64,000 nt of DNA from CATOSP01 sp965197545 (lineage in GTDB: Bacteria > Chloroflexota > Dehalococcoidia > Lucifugimonadales > UBA3495): contig CBDANJ010000007.1 of NCBI GenBank assembly GCA_965197545.1, positions 372,001-436,000 on the forward strand, given 5' to 3'. Shown piece by piece: positions 24,924 to 33,300 of this stretch; position 1 is the first letter of the stretch; each line of letters begins with the position of its first letter. A program made the translations under genes and the position numbers. Under the pieces are notes generated by a model that was not told the DNA's origin, did not search any database, and worked only from the letters and a program-made list of their open reading frames with translations.

Positions 24924-25732
24924 TTACAGAAGGGTTCCCACCGTACGAGGAACCTCCGCAGAGCCCCCTGTTTCACGCGAAGAATGCGGGACGCTATGCT
25001 CGGCAACAGTTGATCCGGGAATATGAAAACCACGTCAACTGTCGACTTATCGTGATGATTGATGTCATCTATTACGACAGTGTCACTTTTCTCGAGGAAC
25101 TTCTCTACGATTGTAGCCCTAACGAAGACCTGCACTTGATGATCAATTCTCCCGGAGGCGTGGGGGAAGTAGCCGTGAGATTGGCGCGGTCGGCCCAGTC
25201 TCGCTGCCGAGAGCTAACAATCATTGTTCCCGACCAGGCCAAAAGCGCTGCTACTCTATTAGCGGTAGGCGGGCATCAGATAATAATGGCGCCTGCCGGT
25301 GATCTGGGACCGGTCGATCCGCAATTCTTTCACGGACGCGGGTGGGTGGCTGCTAAGGACATAATAGCGGCAGTAGAAGACGCGCTTCAGAGGGTGGAAC
25401 AATCACCCGCAACTTACCCGGTCCATGTCTCGCTGTTGGGGGATGTGACGGCGGTCATGGTCCAACAGGCCAGATCTGCTTTGGGCAGCACAGAAGATAT
25501 GCTCCGAGAAGCATTGCGTAGCAATCCCGATAGGGAGGATCACGAAATCCAACAACTTGTGGATGCGCTTCGTGGTCCTTTGATCGAGGTGCCTCAGTCC
25601 CATGCTGCGCTGTTTGGCGCGAATGATGCGGAGAGGGCCGGGCTTAAGGTCAAGTCGGCGGAAACGGATTCACCCCAATGGAAAATGCTCTGGCGGCTCT
25701 GGACCAAATACTTTGACCTAGGGATACTCTGA
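24920..25732 (+). CDS. SDH-type serine protease (ClpP/crotonase fold)
   Basis: This 270-residue protein resembles the serine dehydrogenase proteinase family (SDH_sah). It shows LMINSPGGVGEVA, the oxyanion strand-turn; IIVPDQAKSAATLLAVGG, which carries the candidate nucleophile Ser in AKSA; and MAPAGDLGPVDPQ, a very characteristic loop. These proteases have a ClpP-like fold and are often membrane-associated, but no obvious transmembrane segment is present here. It starts with a TTG overlapping the stop of the small partner gene. Codon composition looks AT-richer than its neighbours, suggesting acquisition. Confidence 0.8.
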   Translation: MITEGFPPYEEPPQSPLFHAKNAGRYARQQLIREYENHVNCRLIVMIDVIYYDSVTFLEELLYDCSPNEDLHLMINSPGGVGEVAVRLARSAQSRCRELTIIVPDQAKSAATLLAVGGHQIIMAPAGDLGPVDPQFFHGRGWVAAKDIIAAVEDALQRVEQSPATYPVHVSLLGDVTAVMVQQARSALGSTEDMLREALRSNPDREDHEIQQLVDALRGPLIEVPQSHAALFGANDAERAGLKVKSAETDSPQWKMLWRLWTKYFDLGIL

Positions 25733-25828
25733 ATAAGTCCTTGAATTGAGCCTCGTCAGATAGGGGAAATGGTCGTGCGGGCGACTTGTTCAGAGGTTTC
25801 CTAGGTCTCTCAAAGAGCGTATACAAAA

Positions 25829-25857
25829 GCGGCGGAACACTTGAGATGTTCCGCCGC
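25829..25857 (+). terminator. Hairpin after the SDH-type protease gene
   Basis: GCGGCGGAACA (25829-25839) pairs perfectly with TGTTCCGCCGC (25847-25857) over a 7-base loop. There is no real T-run after it, so the terminator call is based on position and stem strength. Confidence 0.6.
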
Positions 25858-25966
25858 GCTTATGATGTTGATGACGTGAACGGCGCTTAGTCACGGTTTT
25901 GGATTAACCAAGCCATCGGGGGTCATCTTAAAGCTCTCCCTTCGATGATCGAATCAAAGAGGAACT

Positions 25967-27580
25967 ATGGCCCAGAATGACGACACCGTAGACGTGCTGG
26001 TAATTGGCGCGGGAGCGTCCGGGGCGGCCTTCAGCTGGAGCTTGACCCAGGCTGGGATGAGCGTGCTTTGCCTGGAGCAGGGCGGTTGGATGGACCCCGC
26101 CGCATATACTTCTTACCTGTCCGATTGGGAGATTCACCGGCAGACCGATTTCAACCCCAACCCAAACGTTCGCGGGCTGCCCCAGGACTACCCGGTCAAC
26201 GAGGTCGATACACCCATAGCGCCGCTCATGTTCAACGCCGTCGGCGGTAGCACGATACATTGGAGCGCCCATTTCCCCAGGCTGCACCCTTCCGACTTCA
26301 AAGTCAGGTCATTGGATGGGGTGGCCGACGACTGGCCGGTTAGTTACGCGCAATTGGAGCCCCATTTCAGCCTCAATGACCGGATGATGGGCGTGGCTGG
26401 AATCACCGGCGATACCGCTTACCCTCCAAAGACCGAGCGGCAGACTCCTCCGATACCACTTGGCAAGGCGGGCGACACTATAGTCAAGGGTTTCGACAGG
26501 CTGGGATGGCATTGGTGGCCGTCGGACAGCGCGATACTGACACGTGCGTACGACGGACGACGGCCCTGCAACAACTGCGGTCCCTGCGAAATCGGCTGCC
26601 CAACAGGAGCGAAGGCCAGCACCGACATTACCTACTGGCCCAAGGCCATCGCCAGCGGTGCGGCGCTCCAGACCAACGCCCGGGTAAGGGAGATAACCGT
26701 CGGCAAAGACGGTCTGGCTGACGGAGCAGTCTATTACGATGCCCGGGGACGGGTCCAGAGACAGAAGGCGCGGGTAGTAGTGATGGCGTGCAACGGTATC
26801 GGCACCCCGAGGCTGCTTCTAAACTCCCGGTCCAGCCTGTTCCCGGACGGCCTTGGAAATTCCAACGGTCTATTGGGCCAGAATTTAATGTTCCATCCCT
26901 ACTCGATGGTCACTGGGGTCTTCGAGGAGCAGTTGGAAGGCTACAAGGGCCCCCTGGGCTGCATGATTATAAGCTCGGAATTTTACGAGACCGACCCCTC
27001 CAGAGACTTCGTGAGGGGGTACGCATTCCAGGTGGTTCGCAGCTCCGGCCCCGCGATCACAGCCCAAGGGTTCGCGGACCGGACTCCAGTCCCGTGGGGA
27101 GCCAGGCATCATGAGGTTTTTGACCAGCGGTTCGGCAACACCATCACCGTTGCCGTGATAGGGGAAGACCTGCCGGAGCGCCATAACCGGGTCACCCTCG
27201 ACCCCGCGTTGACCGACAGCGATGGAATTCCCGCCCCCAAGGTCAATTACACCATGAGCGATAACAGCCTGAGGATGATGGAGCACGGCGCGGCCAGGGC
27301 AACCGAAGTGCTGGAGGCCGCCGGGGCTGCGCAGGTGACGGTCAATCCGCTGCTGCGTCCCGCAGGGTGGCATTTGCTGGGTACGGCGCGTATGGGAGCG
27401 GACCCCTCCAATTCGGTGGTGGACGGGTACGGCAGGAGCCACGATGTGAAAAACTTATTCATCATCGACGGCAGCGTATTCGTAACGGCTGGGGCCGTGA
27501 ACCCTACCTCCACCATTCAGGCCATCGCCTTGCACGTTGCGGACTACTTCAAGCAGAACTCCAGGCATCTCCTGGACTGA
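25967..27580 (+). CDS. GMC oxidoreductase with a four-Cys cluster (gluconate 2-dehydrogenase large-subunit-like)
   Basis: This is a 537-residue GMC flavoprotein of the gluconate/fructose dehydrogenase branch, with GAGASGAAFSW for FAD binding and a late active-site His in GWHLLGTARMG followed by the Asn of TAGAVNPTSTIQ. Residues 201-211 carry C-x2-C-x2-C-x3-C (CNNCGPCEIGC), a ferredoxin-like spacing. FAD-dependent glucose dehydrogenase large subunits can hold a 3Fe-4S cluster in a comparable Cys-rich region. The small partner follows 9 bases downstream. No Tat signal is visible. Electrons may pass FAD to Fe-S to an unknown acceptor. Confidence 0.85.
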   Translation: MAQNDDTVDVLVIGAGASGAAFSWSLTQAGMSVLCLEQGGWMDPAAYTSYLSDWEIHRQTDFNPNPNVRGLPQDYPVNEVDTPIAPLMFNAVGGSTIHWSAHFPRLHPSDFKVRSLDGVADDWPVSYAQLEPHFSLNDRMMGVAGITGDTAYPPKTERQTPPIPLGKAGDTIVKGFDRLGWHWWPSDSAILTRAYDGRRPCNNCGPCEIGCPTGAKASTDITYWPKAIASGAALQTNARVREITVGKDGLADGAVYYDARGRVQRQKARVVVMACNGIGTPRLLLNSRSSLFPDGLGNSNGLLGQNLMFHPYSMVTGVFEEQLEGYKGPLGCMIISSEFYETDPSRDFVRGYAFQVVRSSGPAITAQGFADRTPVPWGARHHEVFDQRFGNTITVAVIGEDLPERHNRVTLDPALTDSDGIPAPKVNYTMSDNSLRMMEHGAARATEVLEAAGAAQVTVNPLLRPAGWHLLGTARMGADPSNSVVDGYGRSHDVKNLFIIDGSVFVTAGAVNPTSTIQAIALHVADYFKQNSRHLLD

Positions 27581-27589
27581 GGTGCACAA

Positions 27590-28051
27590 ATGGCAACATC
27601 CACGCGTTTCTTCACCGATGACCAACGGGAGCTAGTCAAGAGGGTCCTGGACAGGATTATCCCCTCCAACGACAAGATGCCCTCCGGCGGCGAGATTGCC
27701 GTCGATTATCTGGACGGGTTTGCCGGAAGCGCGCCCCAGCGCAAGCGGCTGTTTGGTGAGGGGTTGATGAACATCGAGGCCGAGGCGTCCCGCCTGTATT
27801 CCAAGGCTTTCCAAGAACTCACCGGAGACCAACAGGACCATGTACTTCAGCAGGTTGAAGCGGGCCACCTGGCCTTTTTCGACCAACTGGTGCGCCAGGC
27901 GTATAACGGCTACTACACCAACCCGCGGGTGGTTGAGCTTCTAGGACTGGAGACCCGCCCGCCTCAGCCCATGGGTTATCGGGTGGAGACCGGCGACTTC
28001 TCCTCAATTGAAAGAGTCAAGCAGCGGGGCGGCGCCTATCGCGAGGTGTAG
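27590..28051 (+). CDS. Gluconate 2-dehydrogenase subunit 3 family protein
   Basis: This 153-residue helical protein starts with TDDQRELVKRVLDRIIPSND, the standard opening of the subunit-3 family that stabilises and escorts the GMC large subunit. It has IAVDYLDGF, then LTGDQQDHVLQQVEAGH, and ends with NGYYTNPRVVELLG and PQPMGYRV. In classical enzymes this subunit carries a Tat signal for the complex, but no twin-Arg signal is visible here. It is co-transcribed with the large-subunit gene. The pair supports a heteromeric dehydrogenase. Confidence 0.85.
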   Translation: MATSTRFFTDDQRELVKRVLDRIIPSNDKMPSGGEIAVDYLDGFAGSAPQRKRLFGEGLMNIEAEASRLYSKAFQELTGDQQDHVLQQVEAGHLAFFDQLVRQAYNGYYTNPRVVELLGLETRPPQPMGYRVETGDFSSIERVKQRGGAYREV

Positions 28052-28125
28052 TTGCCCCGGCCAGAGAAAATCCCGCGCTTGGCCAGAATCACGGCGGCTG
28101 GCCATGATTCGGGAATTCTCCTGGA

Positions 28126-28134
28126 TGGTATAAT
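28126..28134 (+). promoter_or_regulatory. Extended -10 promoter of the VOC gene
   Basis: TGGTATAAT is an ideal extended -10 element, 36 bases before the ATG at 28170. No good -35 lies 17 bases upstream, as is common for extended -10 promoters. Confidence 0.55.
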
Positions 28135-28169
28135 GCAGCATCCAATTATTCTGAACGAGGTCAAGAGGT

Positions 28170-28661
28170 ATGGCTGAGACGACTGGACTGGGGCATGTTG
28201 GGATTTACGCGGAAGACCTGATGAAACAGCGGGACTTCTACAGCAGGGTTATCGGCCTGAAAATCGCGGATGAAGACCTGGAAGGCCGGGGAATGGTGTT
28301 CATGAGTTCTGACCCCGTGTCAGAGCACCACGAGTTCGTGCTGATGAAGGGCCGGGTCAAGAACGAGGACACCAACGTCATCCAGCAGATTTCCTTCAAG
28401 GTCCCAACCATCGCCGATTTGCGCGAATACAAGCACAGGCTGGAGGCGGAAGAAGAGGCGAGCATCGAGCGGATAGTAAGCCATGGCAACGCTTTCGGTA
28501 TGTATTTTCTAGACCCGGAAGGCAACCGGGTCGAGCTTTACTACCGCACGGGTTACCCGGTACCGCAGCCCCACGGCGACCCCATAGACCTGGAACGGTC
28601 CGACGATGAGTTGCTGAGCGACGCCAGACATCTCCTCATAACCAAGCAGCCCGTCAAGTAG
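28170..28661 (+). CDS. VOC superfamily protein (extradiol dioxygenase / glyoxalase-like)
   Basis: This 163-residue protein has a beta-alpha-beta-beta-beta module pair. A metal His is in GLGHVGIYAEDL near residue 8, a second in SEHHEFVLM, and the Glu in NRVELYYRTG near the C-terminus, matching the 2-His-1-Glu facial triad of extradiol dioxygenases. The module PTIADLREYKHRLE is typical of catechol dioxygenase relatives. It is monocistronic, with its own promoter and a strong terminator. The substrate is probably a catechol-like intermediate. Confidence 0.8.
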   Translation: MAETTGLGHVGIYAEDLMKQRDFYSRVIGLKIADEDLEGRGMVFMSSDPVSEHHEFVLMKGRVKNEDTNVIQQISFKVPTIADLREYKHRLEAEEEASIERIVSHGNAFGMYFLDPEGNRVELYYRTGYPVPQPHGDPIDLERSDDELLSDARHLLITKQPVK

Positions 28662-28692
28662 CACAACCAAAGCGTCCTGTGGCCGGATAACG

Positions 28693-28732
28693 CGCCCAAT
28701 CCCGGCGGCTTAGCTGCGGGATTGGGCGTATT
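28693..28732 (+). terminator. Rho-independent terminator after the VOC gene
   Basis: A 12-bp perfect stem, CGCCCAATCCCG (28693-28704) with CGGGATTGGGCG (28717-28728), is followed immediately by TATTTT. Confidence 0.85.
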
Positions 28733-28777
28733 TTGGTTCCTGCTCCCGGAGGCAAATCCCGATCTGGAGATTGGTCA

Positions 28778-29950
28778 ATGAAGATAACCAAGGTCGAACC
28801 GTTTTTGGTGGACGGCGGCTGGCGCCCGTTCATTTTCGTAAAAGTGGAGACAGACGAAGGCATCACCGGATGGGGCGAATGCACCGACCCCAGGTCTCCC
28901 AACGGGGTGGTTGGCGCCATCAAAGACCTGACGCCGGCGCTCCTCGGGCGGGACCCTGGGGCGTACGAAATGCGTTTGTGGGATATGTTCCGGGCCTCCA
29001 GACAGAGCCCAGGTGGGATCGTGGCCAAGGCCATCGCCGGAATCGACTGCGCCCTGCTCGACGTCAAAGCCAAGTCGTTGGGCATTTCGGTAACTGAGTT
29101 GTTCGGCGGGCCGACACGGGATACGGTGCGTGTCTACTGGTCGCACTGCGGCACCAGCCGAGCCAGGTACCCGGAGTTGCTGGGCACTCCGCCCATCCGC
29201 ACGATGGAGGATATCTCCGATCTTGGCCGGGAAGTCGTCCAGCGGGGATTCACGGCGCTCAAGACCAACATCGTAATGCCCGGTGACCCCGCCACGGTGT
29301 ATGGCGGAGGATTCGCCCTGGGCCCGGGCAGTACCGACGGCGCAATCACTACCCCTGTGCTTCGTCATGTCGAAGAGCTGATCGGCGCCTTCCGGGACGC
29401 AGTGGGACCGGACGTGGACATCAACCTTGACTTGAACTTCAATTTCAAGCCGGAGAGCGCGGTCCGCATTGCCAAAATGCTGGAGCAATTCGACATGCTG
29501 TGGCTGGAGATAGACATGTACTCCCCGGAGGGCATTCGGCGCATAAGAGAGTCGACCAACACCAAGATATGCACTGGTGAAAACCTTTTCTACATGCGGG
29601 AGTACCTGCCCTATTTTCAGATGCAAGCCGCCGACGTGTTCATGGTCGACGTGCCCTGGAACGGATTCACCCAATCGAAGAAGGTAGGAGACCTGGCCGA
29701 GGTCTTCCAGCTAAACGTCGCGCCGCACAACTACTATAGCCACATGTCTACTTTCATCAGCGCCAGCCTTTGCGCCGTGCTGCCCAACGTGCGGATCATG
29801 GAGATAGACATCGACGACGTGCCCTGGAAGGACGACTTGGTTACCGAGCAACCCAAGATCGTAGATGGCTGTATGACCATCCCGAACAGCCCCGGTTGGG
29901 GCGCCGACCTCATAGAGGAGGAGTTGATAAGGCACGCCTGGACGGGGTGA
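28778..29950 (+). CDS. Enolase-superfamily (mandelate racemase/muconate lactonizing) dehydratase-like enzyme
   Basis: This 390-residue enzyme has the N-terminal cap ITGWGECTD and the metal Asp-Glu-Glu set in INLDLNFN, LWLEIDMY and KICTGENLF. A late catalytic His is in NVAPHNYYSHMS. The order matches the galactonate or tartrate dehydratase branch, which removes water from acid sugars. The open frame begins 45 bases earlier, but ATG 28778 has a GGAGA site and fits the family. Enolase paralogue expansion is a known SAR202 trait. The substrate is unknown. Confidence 0.85.
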   Translation: MKITKVEPFLVDGGWRPFIFVKVETDEGITGWGECTDPRSPNGVVGAIKDLTPALLGRDPGAYEMRLWDMFRASRQSPGGIVAKAIAGIDCALLDVKAKSLGISVTELFGGPTRDTVRVYWSHCGTSRARYPELLGTPPIRTMEDISDLGREVVQRGFTALKTNIVMPGDPATVYGGGFALGPGSTDGAITTPVLRHVEELIGAFRDAVGPDVDINLDLNFNFKPESAVRIAKMLEQFDMLWLEIDMYSPEGIRRIRESTNTKICTGENLFYMREYLPYFQMQAADVFMVDVPWNGFTQSKKVGDLAEVFQLNVAPHNYYSHMSTFISASLCAVLPNVRIMEIDIDDVPWKDDLVTEQPKIVDGCMTIPNSPGWGADLIEEELIRHAWTG

Positions 29951-30317
29951 TAGCGAGAGTGGGAATCAGGGTGAGATACCCCGCATAGTGGGTTGTTGTC
30001 CCTATTTTTGAAGGGGCATTTCGGCCGGGTATCAGCCACGGGCGGATGTGAGGGTTTGAGTCGGCGTCCCGGTGGATGGGGATAGATCAGAAATGGGGGA
30101 GCTTGAGCCCGTTAAGGCTTAACTCGCCATTGTTTTCTTGCAGTAGCGGAGGAAATCCCCCCAACCCCCCTTTTCCGAAAGGAGGGCTTTAGGGTGTAGC
30201 TTCCGCGCTCCATAAAGTGGGCTTTAGCGTGTAATCTCCGTTTGCCATAGGGGGCTTTAGGGTGTGATCTCCGGCTTGCATGGTTTGGAGATGATGGCTA
30301 TTCGCTAAACGGGCCGG
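29951..30317. repeat. Intergenic region with three short degenerate tandem repeats
   Basis: No gene is supported. The repeat core GGGCTTTAG, followed by GTGT and a CTTCC or TCTCC block, starts at about 30184, 30219 and 30252, giving units of about 33-35 bp. They lie 50-130 bases past the A2M stop and may represent decayed element ends. Confidence 0.5.
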
Positions 30318-33300
30318 TTACCCCTCAACTTTCATGGCTCCTCCCAGGGCCTGGCCCCGCCATTCGGGGCGGTAATAGGAATACACAGCCGATGTGACCG
30401 GCTCAGCCCTCACCGGGAAGACCGCCCGCGCCTGGAACTCCACGGACAGGGTCTCCCCCGCCGCCATATCTTCGATGTAGATGATGACCTTCCGCCCGGC
30501 CACGTCGTGACGCTTAATCCTGGGCTCGGCTTCGGCCATACGGTCGATGGACCCGGCCACCGGGCTGAAGCCGGTGGGTATGGCGACGTCCAACACCACC
30601 ATTCCGGCCTCCACGAACTCAGGAGGATTGAAGGTCACGTCGGCTGCGATCGTGATCAGGTCGTCCACGTCCACGTGATCCGTACCGTAGTCGACGTCGA
30701 TGTCGAAGACCGGTCTCACGGCATTCACCACGGTGGGCATGTTGAACCTACGGACTGCCTGGACCACGACCTGTCCTTCGCCCTGGCCCGACACCTCAAT
30801 CGTGGCTCCGGCGGGCGCCTCGACGATTTGTAGCACATCCGCGTTGTCGGGAGTGATGGTCAGCCGCTTGCTCCAGTTACCGGCGTTAAAATCCACCGTC
30901 ATGTCCACGTTGTACCGGGCGTTGGCGGCGAATTTGGTCATGGCCTGCAACCCCACGACCGTATCCTGGGTGGAGCCGTAGCCGCCGTAAGCGTTGCGCT
31001 GGTTGACCAGCCACTTCCCGGCGTTTGCCGCGCTGATCAGGTCGCCGCGCTCCAGCAGCGCCAGGGTTGCGTAGCCGGTTGTCTCCACGGCGGCGACCCT
31101 ATTTCCGGAGTGGGAGTGCCCGTTACCCAATGCCCGGGGAGCCGGCGTCTGCCCCAGCTTGAATTGTGGTGTTCCCCAACTCAGTCCATCGCCGCTATTG
31201 ACTGACATCGACATGAGCTTGTCGTAAGCCGCCCCGGCGCGGTTGCTGTCGGCCAGTTCCAGCGCGTAGGAGACGATGGCGGTGGTATAAGGGTCGTCGA
31301 TGTCATTCAGATTCCATTCCAGGAAGCTGACCGCCCGGTCCGAGGCCCGCTGTTCACCGGCTTCCATCAAGGCAATGGCCACATATGCCGTCAGGGCCGT
31401 GTTGCCCTGGAGCCCTCCCAACAGCTCTTGATGGTGCAGGAATCCCACTGGCTCGAAGGAACCGTCGGACCGCTGGTGGCTCAGGATCCAACTGGAGGCG
31501 CTTTCCAATACGTCGGGGTCGATGTGAATCATTCCCCTGGCCTGGGAGAAGGTCTTGAGGACGAAGGCGGTGAGCCATAGGCTTCCATCCTTGTCGCTGT
31601 CGCCGAAGGCGGAGAAACTCCCGTCGTGCCTGCGGTAAGTTAGCTCCCGCTGGTAGCCGGTAAGCATCAGGTTCTCTGCCTTGGCCATGATTTCGGGCTT
31701 GATCTGTTCGGTATCGCGCAGGTAGTTAGCGACGAAGACGTTGGGAGCGAACAGGACCATGTTCTGTTCGCCGCAGCCGAAGGGCATCTTGAGCAATCCT
31801 TCCAGCCCGTCTATGATCTGGGCCACATAGCTGCCGGTGACGGAAACCAGCGTCCGGGCGGAATCGTCTACGGCATTAAATGGCACAGCTCCGTCGAACG
31901 TATGGCTATTACCCGGCGTCAGGACCAGGTTCTCGACCAGCTCCTCGGGCACACCCTCCGGCTCGACAATCATCTCTTTGATCACGGCGTCGGAAGCTTC
32001 AGGGCTGCGGGCCGAGACTTCAAGCTCGATCTTGCCCACGTCGGTCAGCCTGACCCTGAACTCCGCGCCTCCGATGTCGTTGGGGCCGACCATGACTGTC
32101 CTGCGAGGGTTGTCCAAAAGCTCGTACTTGTCCGACGATGCGAGTTCCACCTGAATCTGCTGCGGGGTGTCCAGGTAGTTGTAGAGGGCAATCTTGGCCG
32201 GCAGCACCTCGCCGCGGATTCCCGAGAAAGGCAAGTCGGCCTGGAGGAAGAACGGCTGGAACACCTTGAGTTCGCTCTCGGAAATGCCCAGGCCGTGCTC
32301 CTTGGACAGGCCGACGGCCCGCAGCACCCATGTGGTAATGCTGTCCGGCGCTTCCACCGGCAGGGTTGCCCGGCCTTGTTCGCTGGTGACCACGTTGGTC
32401 CAAAGCCAGGTTTCGGGGAAGAACTGTCGGACGCGGGTAACCTCCGCAAGTTGCTGGTCCTGGTTCTCTACGACGGATAAGGGTGCGACTCTCGTCATGA
32501 CGGGAGCTGATTCAGGTACGGCAGCTTGTGCCACAGCGCGGTCTCGCACCATCTCCTTCATCACTCGCATCATCGCCGGGGCAGGAGTTGGCGTGGGTCC
32601 GTGGAATTCCTTCCCTTCCGGAACACGCTTGTTGCTCATCACGACGACGCCCGCGTCCTTGAACGTTTCCAGCGCGCCTCGGGTGGCAACGCGGGACTTG
32701 AGCCGAACGTCGTGAAGCTCCACCCGAGGCTGCATGTACAATCGCTCCAGCTTGTCTAAGACTTGCTGAAGGTTGAGTCGGTTCTCAGCAAGGATGAACA
32801 CCGACCGGTCCACGACGGCCAAGCCCACATGAGACGGACCCTGAGTTTCGACGTGGATGTTCACCGCCTCTCCCGGCGCGACTTGGTCATGTTCGAAGGA
32901 CGCGTTGACCTGGTGTGGGTAAACTCCCGCGACCTCAAAGGGTAGATAGTCGGCGGCTATCTCGCTATTCGGCAATAGCTGGTAGGCCAAGATTCGGGAA
33001 CCGGGAGCCATCACGGGGGTCACCGGGAAGGAAATATCCGGAGACTCCGAGACCTGGGAAAACACGACCTTTCCACGGGACACCACCTCGTAGTAGAAGT
33101 TAGTGGTCTCCTTCGTGGCATGGACCCGGAACGTGGCATGGCCGCCAACCGCCAGTTGTCCGGGGCCCTGCTGGGTTACGTGTATGAAGCTCCCCGACGG
33201 TGAGTAGCTGGCCTGCATGGCCAACGCGGCATGAGCCTCTCCGGTCCGGGCCTCGGCCGCCAACGCCACCACCCCTTCCGGGGGGGTCACAGTCAGGACG

